This document shows positions 35,571 through 47,019 of a stretch of DNA of 64,000 bases, piece by piece. A program made the translations under genes and the position numbers. The notes beneath the pieces were generated by a model that searched no databases, was not told the DNA's origin, and saw only the letters and a program-made list of their open reading frames with translations. Source of the stretch: Chloranthus sessilifolius (Eukaryota > Streptophyta > Magnoliopsida > Chloranthales > Chloranthaceae); contig CM037585.1 of NCBI GenBank assembly GCA_021018995.1, forward strand, positions 122,416,831 to 122,480,830, in the 5' to 3' direction. Position 1 is the stretch's first letter. Each line of letters opens with the position of its first letter.

Positions 35571-36372
35571 CCACATATATTACACATCAGAGAAAAAGAA
35601 CAGTGGATTATCTAATAATATAATAAAGTACAATGATCGTACAATGAGTAACACGAGACTCATAGAAGTTGTACATTATTCAACGATATACTTATTATAA
35701 TATTTTATATATTTCTCACCACTTTTCTCATTCAATACCCTACTTATTATAACAAGTTTGTCACTTAGAAATTTTTATAATTTTTTTATGCATTTTTTTG
35801 ACCGTGGTCCTTATCAAGTTCAATGATTGTGTCCCTCGTCAACTTCCCATTTGCCTTAGGCGTTTCATCATTCGTAATTTACTTTTAAGAGGACTTGAAT
35901 ATCTGAAACAAGATCTACCTTCAGACATATGAGTGAGTAAGAACAGGAAGAACTAATGACATTGTAAGAACTGGTATGAGACAATAAAGTATTGCTGTCA
36001 GACAATAAAGGACTTATTGAGAGTTAAAATAAAACTTTAAACTTCAGTTGTTCGCTGTATGAGTAAAATTCAAGAACTAAATATGATATTAAAGGATCGA
36101 TGCGAGACATATTAAGCAATTTACATGAGACATAAGAAAACCTATTACAAATATTATGGACTGATATAAGATGTAAACATTCCAGCGAATGACACATATA
36201 TTAGACATCGAAGATAAAGGAAACATAGTGAATCATCCATATAAATAATAAGGTATAATAGCTACTTATTATAATGTATTATACATTCTTCACCATTGTT
36301 AAGATTGAATACTCTACTTATTACAAGATATCTTAGGGATAGCAAAATTAATTATGTTGTTTTGCATTTTTT
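35571..36372. other. AT-rich spacer downstream of the MULE transposase
   Basis: Scattered degenerate remnants of the neighbouring array (ACTGATGTGAGA-like phrases) occur up to about 36190. Two short near-copies, TTTTTTTGACCGTGGTCCTT (35793) and TTTTTTTACTGTGGTCCTTG (36367), flank most of the spacer. No coding seen. Confidence 0.5.
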
Positions 36373-39355
36373 TTACTGTGGTCCTTGACAAGTTGAACGA
36401 TTGTGTCCCTCCTGCTTATAAGTCATACAATACATTCTCCGTTTCTTTTCAAGTACAAATTTTAACCTTTTTTTCTGTGGTCGACCTGGGGCGTTCCTAC
36501 AGTGAGGCGGGTGAACAACAAGGGTAACATGCTTGACTTGCCATTGAGATTCGTCTAAAGTCGGTTCGATTACCTTACTATATGTCTCACAATACTGCAC
36601 AGATATATATATCATTCCTCACAAAATATCGACGGATCTGCATTACTCCAACGAATGACAGCCACAGCATGGATACAAGGGAGGCCCAAAACGTCAAAAC
36701 AGCAATAAGAACAAGGCCTCTTATCTAAATGTACATTGCACTTAAATGTCGATGTTGACACCTCAAAAACATTAGGTGATGATGGTAGAACTTGACAAAA
36801 CCTAGCTGCTTCATTAACCTCTTCCAAGATATCGAATGTATATGGGGTTAAACCCTTTGACATCTTTTGACCTTTTATAGTTTTGTCATGAAAAAGTTGG
36901 GCAACTTTCTTCCTCATTGCTTCAATAAGGGCTATTATTGGTAGACCTCTAACATGAACTAGGATTTTGTTCAAGCACTCAGACATGTTTGTAGTCAGAA
37001 TATCATCCTTACAACCAGGGAAGAGCGCTCTAAACCACCTCCGTGGTTTACTCTGTCGAAGATATTTTGCCCCAGCGGGGCTCACACTCTCAAGTTTCGT
37101 CATTAGCTTATCATGTTCTTTTACGATATATGCTCAAGCAATAGGCCAGAGTTGACTCTACAAAGTCAGATTCCTAAACTTCTCCCTGAAGTTCTTGACA
37201 ATGTGAAAGAAGCAAAGCTATGAGTGTCGAAGAAACCTTTTCCAAGCATTTTTTATTTTATTATCAACTACAACAAAAGCAATGGGGAACAAATCATTGT
37301 TGTCATTGACAGCTATCGCAATTAACATCGGGCAGGGAAATTTATCTTTTGAGTGTGTTCCATCAATTGACATTATGGGCCTCAACGTTCTTCTATATCC
37401 ATCGATAGAGGGACTGAATGTCCAAAAAATCTATGGAATGAATCATCATACAAACATTGTAGTTTCTTGAAGGCATCGAGATCGGATCTACACAATTATG
37501 TAATATATGAAGGGAGATTAGCACAAGACGACTCTCAACCACCCCTAATGTTAGCCAACACTATCTCTTTCACCTTCCACGCTTTACAATAGCTTATTAT
37601 AACCCCCCAATTTATTTATATTTCAGAGATAATTTTGGCAAGCACATAATCAATAGCGTCCTTCAACATATTCGTTATTTTAGAAGTTACTCAATCACTT
37701 GAGGCTTGTCGATAACCTCCCTTTTTTTGCATAGCTATACTAAGTGGACCGTACTTGTGCTAAGGATTCATTGTCTTAATTATGAAAGAATTGCCATCGA
37801 CGTTGCCCCTACTCGCACGAATATGCCATGGACAAATATTGTCCGCACATCTAGCGGCAATAATCATCTTGGTTGTCTTTATTGGTTTCAATTGAAAATT
37901 CTGCAACACAACATTATTCTTCAAGGCAGTAAGATATTCATCTCGAGAAGAAAAAGCTTTTCCGACAGTCAAAGATGTATTTCTAATCCTATCAAATCTC
38001 GACTTTCTTACATAATTTTCTCCTTCTAAGTTATCATCTTCAATTTTGAAGTCTGCATCTTTTGATTTATTCCCAATAATTCATCCCTAGAATCTCACTC
38101 CAATTGAAAAACTCGTGTCGCTATCTAAGCCCGTATATTCAGTAATCTCATCGTCTCCTGATAGTTCCTCGATATTGTAATTCTGGTACTAACTGAATCG
38201 GAAACCCATGTCTTCGATGGCAGAGCACTCTCGTTCCTTCAATTAAAATAAATATATAATGTGTCACTCATACGTAAGATATACACTCTAATATTACATA
38301 TGATTATACGAAAACTCAATTTAGAGTCACCTCTGAGTTGGTGGAGAATTTTTTACTGAAGTTGAGTCTTCATCTACTTGCCCCTCTTCAACTACTTTCT
38401 CCTCTACACAAGTATCGGGGAGGAGATGTGGAAATAGACGTGAATGCTCAGAATTATAAAATTACAGATAAGTATCAACCAAAAGATGTAATTCTTCATT
38501 AATAAAGCTGCCCTTCCCTAAGGAAATGGGAGACCAACCCACCTAAAATTGGTATTTCGTTCACGCTTTTCTTCGACAACAAGGGGAAAAAAACTAAATT
38601 ATAAGCATTGCAAGAGGTTGAGTACTATGTGTATAAAAAAATAATTGCAAATCATATAAAAATTATGTAAAATACTCACTATCGTGGGTCAGATTAGCAC
38701 GATCGGTGACTTTGATGGGCTCTTGAATTAGGAAACATGTGGTCATGAGCAATTCTACGATCAAAAGCATACCAGTATATATCAGTCAACTTATTAACAA
38801 TTTATCAATTAATATTAAATAAAAGTACAAACATATAACTTCATCGACTTACCTAAATGCCTTTGTTTCCTCTCATTTCTTCACTGTGTCTAAGTACATG
38901 TTGTATCGTTCATTACATCCAACTCCTTTACTTCGCGAGCCGTCAGGTTTCTCACTACCAAATAAGTAACATAAAGCATGGAATGCTTGACTACCAAACA
39001 AATTTAATTGCATTTACTTCTAATCTACTAGCACATACCTCTCTAGCATTCCTGTCTCCAGACTTTCCTTTCTTTTATGCTCGTTCAACTTTTTTGATTC
39101 TGCGGTCTTTTCATAAATATATAGGACAATATGAGGACAGTCAATAGGGCATAGGGTCATCATGTCACGAAAGTCGGTCTCATTGTTTATGTCAAAAATA
39201 AAACTCCCTTTGGTAGTTGGGTATCTAAATCTAAACCTTAGATCTATCTGCTTCGATATTAAGTTACACAAGTCATACATCTTTTCCATAAATTCGTTAT
39301 ATATTGCATCTCGGCTTATCGGTTTCTGTTTACATTTTTCACCACTATACATCAT
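36373..39355 (-). pseudogene. Mutator-like (MULE) transposase
   Basis: Minus-strand blocks in order: an N-terminal segment (39355-39020, LRFRFRYPTTKGSFIFDIN to CPHIVLYIYE); an acidic linker (about 38240-38030); the MuDR N-terminal zinc/DNA-binding domain (LTVGKAFSSRDEYLTAL, CADNICPWHIRASRG, about 37990-37760); the catalytic core (PSIDGYRRTLRPIMSIDGTH, then VNDNNDLFPIAFVVVDNK, about 37440-37240) with two catalytic Asp visible; and the C-terminal part (37103-36612, MSECLNKILVHVRG, then a SWIM-type CSYCCFDVLGLPCIHAVAV). The tail (36615-36373) has PPHCRNAPGRPQKKR and a CCHC knuckle CMTYKQEGHNRSTC. The enzyme would cut and paste a MULE with 9-bp target duplications. Stops in the 37740-37450 stretch and near 37225 break the frame. 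Confidence 0.85.
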
Positions 39356-39359
39356 ATTA

Positions 39360-40500
39360 TTTCCTTAGACTTTCAATAGCCTATTATAGTGGCATACTAG
39401 TATAACTGTGTCAGTACTCATAATACACCTGCATGCAAAGCCTACATATATTAATATATGAGATATTAACCAACTCTATAAAGATTAAAATAGCCCATTA
39501 TAGTGGCATACTAGTATAATTGTATCAGTACCTATAATGCAACTACATGTAAAGCCTACATATATAAGGATTATCTAACTCGGATTGGTTGGAGAATATA
39601 ACCACGAATAATTAATTGGTGATCCTAATATTTTATTTCATACTTCTATGATGTATCTTATGTAAAAGCTAAATAAGAAAAGAAATAAATTCTTAAACCC
39701 TAATGTCTTAAAGAAGACCCTGATCATGTCTTAAAGAAGACACTGCCTAACGAAGGGACATCACAGTCTTATATACAAACTACTATACGTCTTATATACA
39801 TTAATTCAAGCTGTTATTTAAATAAAAAACTAAATATTAACAAAACATTAATTCAAACTATTATTTTAAAAAAAAAATTAAAAATTATAGGGTTATTTAT
39901 AAAAAAGTTAAATAGGGGTGGCATTTATACATAATGTTAAAGCATTGGGTATATGCTAAAAACTCATATATTTTTTTTTCCAACGGATCGGTTGTGATTA
40001 AATTTGAGACCTCAAGCTTACAATGGTTGAATTACCCAATACGGATTTTACACTAGAAAATATGACAAAATTAATGCCCCTATTTATACCGAGTAAGGGT
40101 AAAACCCTAGTTCATTCCCAACAAACCAAAATAATAACCCTAAATCCTAAATATTAGAATTTTATAAATGGAAATCAACTAAAATCATAACCCTAAACCT
40201 TAATTATGGGTTTCTCTGCAATATCAGGAGTCGAGGAGTGAAAAGGGGGACAGTTAAGATCACTAAAGCTACTTATAATACTCCAATTACGCCCTAAAAT
40301 GAGCATTGAAAAATAAACAAATATTTAATTAATGCAAACAAATTTTATACTAGTAATAAAAAAAAACACAAATAAATTACATATTGAGTGCAGATTATCG
40401 AAAGCATGAAATTTAAAAAAGAAAATACTATGGTATATAAGAGATCGAGAGCTCTATCTACACAAAAACTGGATTAGACATGAGATAATCTTTTTTTACC
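39360..40500. other. AT-rich interval upstream of the MULE transposase
   Basis: A duplicated stretch (ATAGTGGCATACTAGTATAA with GTATCAGTAC and CATGNAAAGCCTACATATAT) occurs at about 39383-39450 and 39493-39565. AAATAGGGGTGGCATTTATA (39909) and its partial inverse TGCCCCTATTTATACCGAG (40074) could be ends of a small element of about 190 bp, not proven. On the minus strand this is the promoter side of the transposase. Confidence 0.4.
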
Positions 40501-40548
40501 TAATCGAATAACAGAAGACTCATTATTTAGTCTTCTGTTATTCGATTA
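40501..40548. other. Perfect 20-bp inverted repeat
   Basis: TAATCGAATAACAGAAGACT (40501-40520) and its exact reverse complement (40529-40548) are separated by the 8-base CATTATTT. It lies about 85 bases before the second satellite array and is followed by T-rich DNA. Confidence 0.95.
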
Positions 40549-40631
40549 TATTCATCGTTTTTTAGTTTTAATTTTTTCAGGGTTTTTTTTGCCACTTTTT
40601 CTATTTTACTTCATCTGAAATTGAAGTAAAT

Positions 40632-41495
40632 GACTCTTATGTGACCCAGTCATGCATAATCCTCATGTGACAGTGACTCCAGTGAGTATAACATGAATCT
40701 CAGGTGATTGACAATCAAATTTGGAGCCTACAGGACTAACATGAGTCTTCATTAGGCTTATAAGAGCCAATATAAGACTCATATGGGACCCAGTCATGGA
40801 TAATCTCGATTTGCCAATGGCTGTTATTAGACTCTAACATGACTGATATCAGTGACTATCAGATTTGGAGCCTACTGAAGTCATGTGAGTCTTTCTTGAA
40901 CTTATAAGAATCAATAAATGACTCTTATGTGACCCACTCATGCATTATCCTCATTTGTACATGACTGGTGAGTATAACATGACTCTCATGTGATAGACAT
41001 AGGATTTGGAACCTACAAGACTCACATGAGTTTTCCCTGAACTTATAAGAGAAAATAAATGACTCATATGAGACTCAATCATGCATAATCCTGATTTGTC
41101 AGTAGTTGTTATCAGACTCTAACATGACTGACGTCAGTGATTATCAGATTTGAAGCCAACTGAACTCACATGAGTCTTCCTTGGACTTATAAGAGTCAAT
41201 AAAGGACTCTGATGTGACTCACTCATGTATTGTCCTCATTTGTACATGACTGGTGAGTATAACACGACTCTTATGTGAGAGACTATCAGATTTGGAGCCT
41301 ACAGGATACATGAGTCTTCTGTGGACTTATAAGAGCCAGTAAATGACTCATATGAGACCCAGTCATGTATAATCCTGATTTGTTAGTGGGTGTTATCAGA
41401 CTTTAACATGACTGATGTCATTGACTATCAGATTTAGAGCCTACAAGACTCACATGAGTCTTCCTTGGACTTATAAGAGCCAATAAATGACTCAT
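40632..41495. repeat. Second, diverged array of the 144-bp satellite family
   Basis: Six monomers start near 40632, 40776, 40920, 41061, 41205 and 41345 (spacing 140-144). Two types alternate: P (GACTCTTATGTGACCCAGTC, TGACTGGTGAGTATAAC) and Q (GACTCATATGAGACCCAGTC, TATCAGACTCTAACATGACT). The sequence is clearly related to the 22.6-29.7 kb array (GGACTTATAAGAGCCAATAAATGACTCATA, TATCAGATTTGGAGCCTAC) and in the same orientation, but it forms its own subfamily and has no V3-like short monomer. Confidence 0.92.
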
Positions 41496-42044
41496 AGAAG
41501 AAGATATGAGCAAGGATTAGGAGTTAATCTATAAAGGAAGAATTTTTTCTTTAGATTTGGCGGAGATCAGGATATGGGTTGAAACAGGCTAAGCTTTTTT
41601 ATCTTTTTTCCCACAGAAGATAGGATCTGAATTTGTACAGGATTGTCGAGCTAAAAAAAATTGTGCAAGATTGGTTCTTGATCTGCATAGGAGATGGAAT
41701 TCAAAGTTCAAACCATGAAAGAATAAATTTTATTTACTTCATAAATAAGATGATCATTATCTATGGTAGGAAAGATCTTCAATTTCTCTGTTTTTTATCT
41801 TGAGAGTTTGGGGTTTTCTTATATAAAAACATGCTCCACTACCATGTTAAAGTTTGTTAACTTGAATGTTACTTTATATAAAATGATGCATATACATAGC
41901 CTTGAAGGTATATATCAATAAAAATCCTTTGAAACGATAAACATCATAGAAAAACAGAGAAATTGAAACAATAAGGTATATATCACTAAATACACTTGGC
42001 TTTACCCAATAACACAAAAATCTGATTTGTTTCAATGCGTTGTT
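41496..42044. other. Spacer without recognised content
   Basis: AT-rich. A minus frame (42071-41874) has no similarity I recognise. CATAGAAAAACAGAGAAATTGAAAC (41946) is close to the inverse of TTCAATTTCTCTGTTTTTTATC (41778), a possible loose inverted pair about 165 bases apart. Confidence 0.4.
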
Positions 42045-44133
42045 CTTTTTCAAAGGATGGTTGAGAGACAACTACAAAAAAATATCTGTTTTTGTCAATC
42101 TGACGGTGGAGGAGAATTTAATAAAAAATGAATTTTTGAATCATTTAGCCAATTGTGACATTGATCATCAAATATCATGTTTGGCAACCAGGGATGATGG
42201 AGCCAAGGGAGGGCTAACAGGGGCCACCACTTATTTTATTTTTTCACCTTTTCTTTATTCCATTTCACCTATTTTTGAGGCGTCAAACTAATGTCCTCCT
42301 CTACCTTCTTTCTCAAAGTTCTCTCTCTCTAATCTTTTAGGCGCCTCTCTCTCTCCTATCTTTTCTCTTTTATATATCTTTTAGGCACTTCTTTTTCTCT
42401 CCTATCTTTTCTCTCCTATATATTTTTTAGGCGCCTCTCTCTCTCTTATCTTTTAGGCACCTCAACCAAACACTGTATTTCACTTTCTCCTATATTTTAG
42501 CACCAACAGTTAAACCATCCAACTACAACTTCTCATCAAAATATATCTAAGAAAACTCTCTTTCTCTCTCTCTCTCTCCATTTTTCTCAAATGTCATTTT
42601 ACAAATCATTCTTGAGAAACTTGATTAGCCCTTCAAAATATTAAAAAGTGAATTAATCATCGAGATTCCTATAACCTCATGAAGCATAGGAATTCATCAT
42701 ATTTATAAATTCAAATCTACCATTTTCCTATTATTTTTTCAAAACATACCCTAAAAGTAAAGATTAAGCTTAGCCCATTTAATATGGCCCCCAACTATGG
42801 CAGACTGACCCTAATGGCCCAGTGGTAAAGTCATTCAGAGGCGAGTGGGGACAGAGATTTTTTGAAAAAAAAAAATTATTATTTTTTTAACATCTTTTAT
42901 AAGGTAATTTTGAAAATAAAAGGGCGGCTTACGCCCTAAAATATACCAGGTGATTGAGTTGAAATTTGAACATATTAAAAAATAATTGTTTTTTGAATTT
43001 TATTTTATTTGTAATTTATTAACAATGAATGAATTTTATTTTTATTTTTTATAATATTAATATATTTCTCATTATTCCTTGACTATTCTATCTCGATATT
43101 TTTTTGTTCATACTTTGGCCCCCTCTCATGAAAATTTCTGGCTCTGCCCCTGTCGGCAACCCCTGAACAAAATGGAGTTGCGGAAAGAAAACACCGACTC
43201 ATCGTTGAACTTGGTCTTGTTATGATGATCAATGCCTCAATTCCTGAACACTACTGGGTTAAAGCCTTCTCTACAACGGTTTTTCTCATTAATCAATTGC
43301 CCTATGGACATGAACTCTCCATTTTACGTTTTATTTCTCAAAGAACCAGATTATACAAGTCTTCGTATTTTTGGGTGCCGATGTTTTCCATGTCTACGAC
43401 ATGTTGCTACAAATAAATTTGAACCAAGATCTTTGCCTTGCTAGCACTTATTAATGGATCCTTACTTGCACCCATTACTGAATCAACTCCTCATGTTCCC
43501 CAATCTAATATTGGTAGTACAATCACTTATACAGAGCCACCTGAACCTCCACATAGTCCCTCATCTCATTCCCCAAATTGTGCCTCTACACAAGAACTTG
43601 ATTCCAATGACCTAACACTCGAACTCCCTTTAGAACAAAAATCAGACTCCAATGACCATGAGATTTCACCTTCTCCAACCGATCATTCAGCACCCACAAT
43701 CGCCCCATCTAGGATACATACTCATTCTAAATTGGGAGTTCTCAAGCCCAACCCAAAGTATGGTCTTGTTACTAAAAACATTATTCTCACTTAACCAAAA
43801 TCCACTTGTGTTGCTCTAAATCGCCCTGGAAGCTGTTGTGCAATAGAAGAAGAGCTTCAAGCTCTTGCTGACAATAATACAGGGGACTTAATTCCTCGCA
43901 CTCCTAATATTAATATTTTTCCATGTCGATGGGCCTTCAAAACTATATTGAATTATGATAGGACCATTGAACGATTAAAAGGGCGACTTGTTGCAAAAGT
44001 ATTTACCCAACAAGTAGAGATTGACTTTATTGAGACCTTTAGCCATGTTATCACCAATGACTATTCAGTTAATTCTTACTTGACGTTAAAAATGCCTTTT
44101 TCGTAGCCTCCTGGTTTCATTGATGCCACTCGG
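42045..44133 (+). pseudogene. Ty1/copia pol fragment: integrase and start of RT, split by a hAT insertion
   Basis: Integrase core reads FQRMVERQLQKNICFCQSDG then GGGEF (one frame), a stop and frame change, then EFLNHLANCDIDHQISC. After the inserted hAT it resumes as TPEQNGVAERKHRLIVELGL, HYWVKAFSTTVFLINQLP, and PDYTSLRIFGCRCFPCLRHV, the known copia integrase end. A Ser/Pro-rich linker (43438-43794) leads to the RT N-terminus: EEELQALADNNTGDLIPRTP, CRWAFKTILNYDRTIERLKG, KVFTQQVEIDFIETFSHV, VKNAFF, then PPGFIDATR after a small deletion. The style (PDY.SLR.FGC.C.P) suggests the Ale/Retrofit group. It ends where the next copia LTR begins. Confidence 0.82.
42189..43152. mobile_element. 964-bp non-autonomous hAT element inside the copia integrase
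   Basis: Left end CAGGGATGATGGAGCCA, right end TGGCTCTGCCCCTG (inverse CAGGGGCAGAGCCA), the hAT type CAGGGGCGGAGCCA. Flanks are TTGGCAAC (42181-42188) and TCGGCAAC (43153-43160), an 8-bp target duplication with one change. Removing it joins copia integrase codons into the conserved TPEQNG stretch. The interior is AT-rich with CT-rich repeats (TCTTTTAGGCGCCTCTCTCT type near 42330-42480) and no transposase, so it depends on a hAT transposase elsewhere. Confidence 0.88.
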
Positions 44134-44136
44134 TAG

Positions 44137-44545
44137 TGTTAGCCGGATCTCATTTGAGATCCGGTGTGGCCCAATTGTCACATTAAGACCTATTATGGTT
44201 TGACCCACTAGCTCAATACGGTTAAGAGGTTTTGGAAAGTGGGATTATGCCCATTAGCCACATACAGTTAAGTAGTTTTAGAAAGTGGGATCATGTAGCT
44301 AATTTTTAGCCCATTATCTCTCAATGATGGTAGAGAGATTATAAAGTTATTCCATTCTTGAGGTCCCGAGTCTAGTAAAAAATATATATGAGAGAAATAA
44401 GCCTGTAGAATCCATCGTTGCATCTCGAAAAGGTTTGCATAGACTTGAAGATCCTTAAATCTCGGCATCATAAATTAGTGTATCATAGACAGAGGTAGGA
44501 TTTTGGTTAATCACTTCCGCCTTAATTTTATCGTATATAGCTCAC
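44137..44545 (+). repeat. 5' LTR of a second Ty1/copia element
   Basis: It begins TGTTAGCCGGATC and ends GCTCACA, 409 bp, and is followed at once by a primer site. Its first 30 bases hold a palindrome, CCGGATCTCATTTGAGATCCGG. The LTR begins directly at the break in the upstream copia RT, which fits insertion of this element into the other. The 3' LTR is missing, so the target duplication cannot be tested. Confidence 0.82.
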
Positions 44546-44549
44546 ATTG

Positions 44550-44561
44550 TGGTATCAGAGC
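44550..44561 (+). promoter_or_regulatory. Primer binding site for initiator tRNA-Met (copia)
   Basis: TGGTATCAGAGC is the complement of the 3' end of plant initiator tRNA-Met and lies four bases after the LTR. It sets element orientation as +. Confidence 0.92.
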
Positions 44562-45870
44562 AGGTATCTCTTATCATGGTGTCTACTTAATTTTATTTGA
44601 TGCCTTATGATTTTAAGAGAAGAAGTTTAACTCTTTCATGGCCAATTTTGACCGTAAAGTTTTTTGAGTATGGCTCCTTCTCTCTCTCCAAATTTTACAA
44701 ATCATGTTTGATGGAGAAGTTATTTTTTTTTATGATATTGTTTCTATGGATTAATTCGAATTAATTATAATTTTTTGGTAATTTTTGAGAAAAAATTTTA
44801 CCACCCGAACACCATTAGGCGTTTTGAATGGTCATTAGTCGACGATGCGATCGCCGATCTACCGATCCAGGATAGTCGCATGGTCATAGTCAATCGATCA
44901 TTTGGATGGTCGCCGGTCCAGATCGGCCATTCCCAAGCATGAGCACATCTCTGCAAAATGCAGAGACGTGTACTGTTGGGAGTTCTGGTAAGGACGTTTG
45001 ATTAAGAAAGATGAGTTATTCAGAGTTGATTGGGTATGTGGGTGGAGCACCATATAAGTTGCTTCACACACTTTTAAAATTTTATTTTATAATTTATGGG
45101 CTCTAGGCCCATTTACCTATTGACCTGCATACCCCAGACCTAGCTTAGACCCAATCAAAATTTGTCCAGATCCAAGACCCGACATGGGCCTGGTCAAAGT
45201 TTGATCAGACCCGATAAGGGCCCAATTTTATTTATTTATTTGTGGGGGCTATCGGTATTGATTTTCACATATTATATATGTTTTTTGAGTATCTCAGACC
45301 TTCCAGACACTTTTATGGGGTTTGTTTATGCATCAAAGCTCTCTATTAAGTAGAATTGACTACTGTTTCTTTTAAGGTCACCATTAGGACTAAATATATC
45401 ATAGATTAAAGAGTACCCATAGCATCTTGAATTGCAATTATGTATTTAGTATAAAGTATGTATTTTAAATTATTTTTTGTGTGATCTTATAAATTGTGAT
45501 TGACTATGAATCAAAATGGCTCAGCTCCACAAAGAAGTTGTTGTGATTCATAGATCAATTGGAATGAGATGTTAAGCATGACATTAAGATAGAGTTTTTC
45601 CTAATGCCCACAGGTAGGGAAAAGTTTTCTATTTAGATGTTATTCGTCACTTAGTCTCATTATAAGGCAATTTAAATAAATCATTAGTGTGTTTCAACCC
45701 CTACCCACATGAAGGTTAAAATATCTCATCGATTTATTATCTAGAATGTTGACATTGGTTGACATTCTAAATAAAGTATGGATTTGTATGTTCTTCATAG
45801 CACCATTGTAAGCACTTTTTTCTTTTAATTATTACAGTTTTGTCATTTGTCATTATTTCAAAAGGACCAA
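44562..45870 (+). other. Leader of the second copia element
   Basis: Non-coding. Contains TTATTTGATGCCTTATGATT just after the primer site and a stretch rich in GACCCG/GGGCC motifs (45090-45240). No splice or packaging signal can be recognised by eye. Confidence 0.4.
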
Positions 45871-46672
45871 CTCACATTCCTATTCTGACTAGTGATAATT
45901 TTTTGGACTGGAAAGAGGAGATTCTCCTTACATTGGGGTGTATGGATTTAGATTAGGCACTCCAAATGGATGAACCCATCATCCCTTCAGAATCTGGCAC
46001 ACCAACTGAAAAGAACTTATATAGCAATAGGAACGATCAAATTGGTTGAGTCTAATGCTCATTAAGTCCCACATTGGGAAGAACATTAGAGGATCTATCC
46101 CGGACAAAACTAAAGTTAAAGATTTTCTCGACACCGTTGACGAACAATTTACAAGTTCTGATAAAGCTCTTGCCAGTACCCTAATGAATAAGCTCTCCTC
46201 CACGAAGCACAATGGTAATAAAGGAATTCGCGAACACATTATTGAAATGAGGGACATAACTGCCCAGCTACACTCCCTTGAGATTATCTTTTCTGAGGCC
46301 TTTTTTGTCCAATTCATACTCGACTCTCTTCCAATAGAATATGGGTCATTTAAAATCTCCTATAACACACATAAGGACAAATGGTCAATAAATCAATTGT
46401 TGGCCATGTGTGTTCAAGAAGAAGGGAGACTGAAGCAGAAAAAACTAGAAAGTATTCATCTAGTTTCTCATGGAAATAGACAAATTGAGAAAGGGAATGA
46501 TGCCCATCCTAGCAAGAAGAAGAAAATGAAACAATCATCTGCACTAGGTAGCAATAGGAAGCCAATAAAATGTTTCTTTTGTAAGAAGTCAGGACACATA
46601 AAGAAAGAGTACACAAAATATAAGTCTTGGCTCATAAAGAAAGGTAATCTTTTGTCTTTAGTGTGTTATTAA
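45870..46672 (+). pseudogene. Copia Gag
   Basis: The N-terminus reads PILTSDNFLDWKEEILLTLG then CMDLD-stop-ALQMDEP, followed after a frame change by the open frame 46046-46672: LMLIKSHIGKNIRGSIPDKT, TSSDKALASTLMNKLSS, IREHIIEMRDITAQLHSLEI and LDSLPIEYGSFKISYNTH. This is the UBN2-type copia Gag, which packages element RNA into particles. The zinc knuckle is CFFCKKSGHIKKEY: the fourth ligand Cys is Tyr, so the knuckle is damaged. The lysine-rich stretch before it (PSKKKKMKQSS) is normal for the family. Confidence 0.85.
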
Positions 46673-47019
46673 TCAAATACTGTTGATATTATTCATGACA
46701 CTTGGTGGATTGACTCCAGTTCATCAATCTGACATTTAGACTCATCTTTAAATCTAGTTTTGTTTTAAATCTAGAAAGAATTTTTTACATTCTTTCATTT
46801 TCTAGAAACCTTATTTTTGTTTCTCGTTTGGCTACTTGTCAATATGTTTTTAATTTCGTTGGACCCAACTTTAGTCTGTTTAAAGATTCCTCTTTGTTTG
46901 GTACTAGAAATCTAGTTAATGGTTTATATAAGCTTCACATAAAACCCAGTTATGATCAAAATCTTTAAACCTTGCATGATAGTATTGGTATTAAACGAAA
47001 TGTCATGAATGAGAAGTCT

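Noticed and set aside
39907..40095. MULE terminal inverted repeats (AAATAGGGGTGGCATTTAT and its partial inverse)
   Set aside because: The match is short and gapped, no 9-bp duplication is visible, and the segment is too small to hold the transposase.
40501..40548. Helitron 3' end because of the hairpin
   Set aside because: No CTRR terminus follows within about 15 bases and no TC start with a Rep/helicase gene is seen.
42301..42600. CT-rich microsatellite as a separate feature
   Set aside because: It is internal to the 964-bp hAT element and is covered there.
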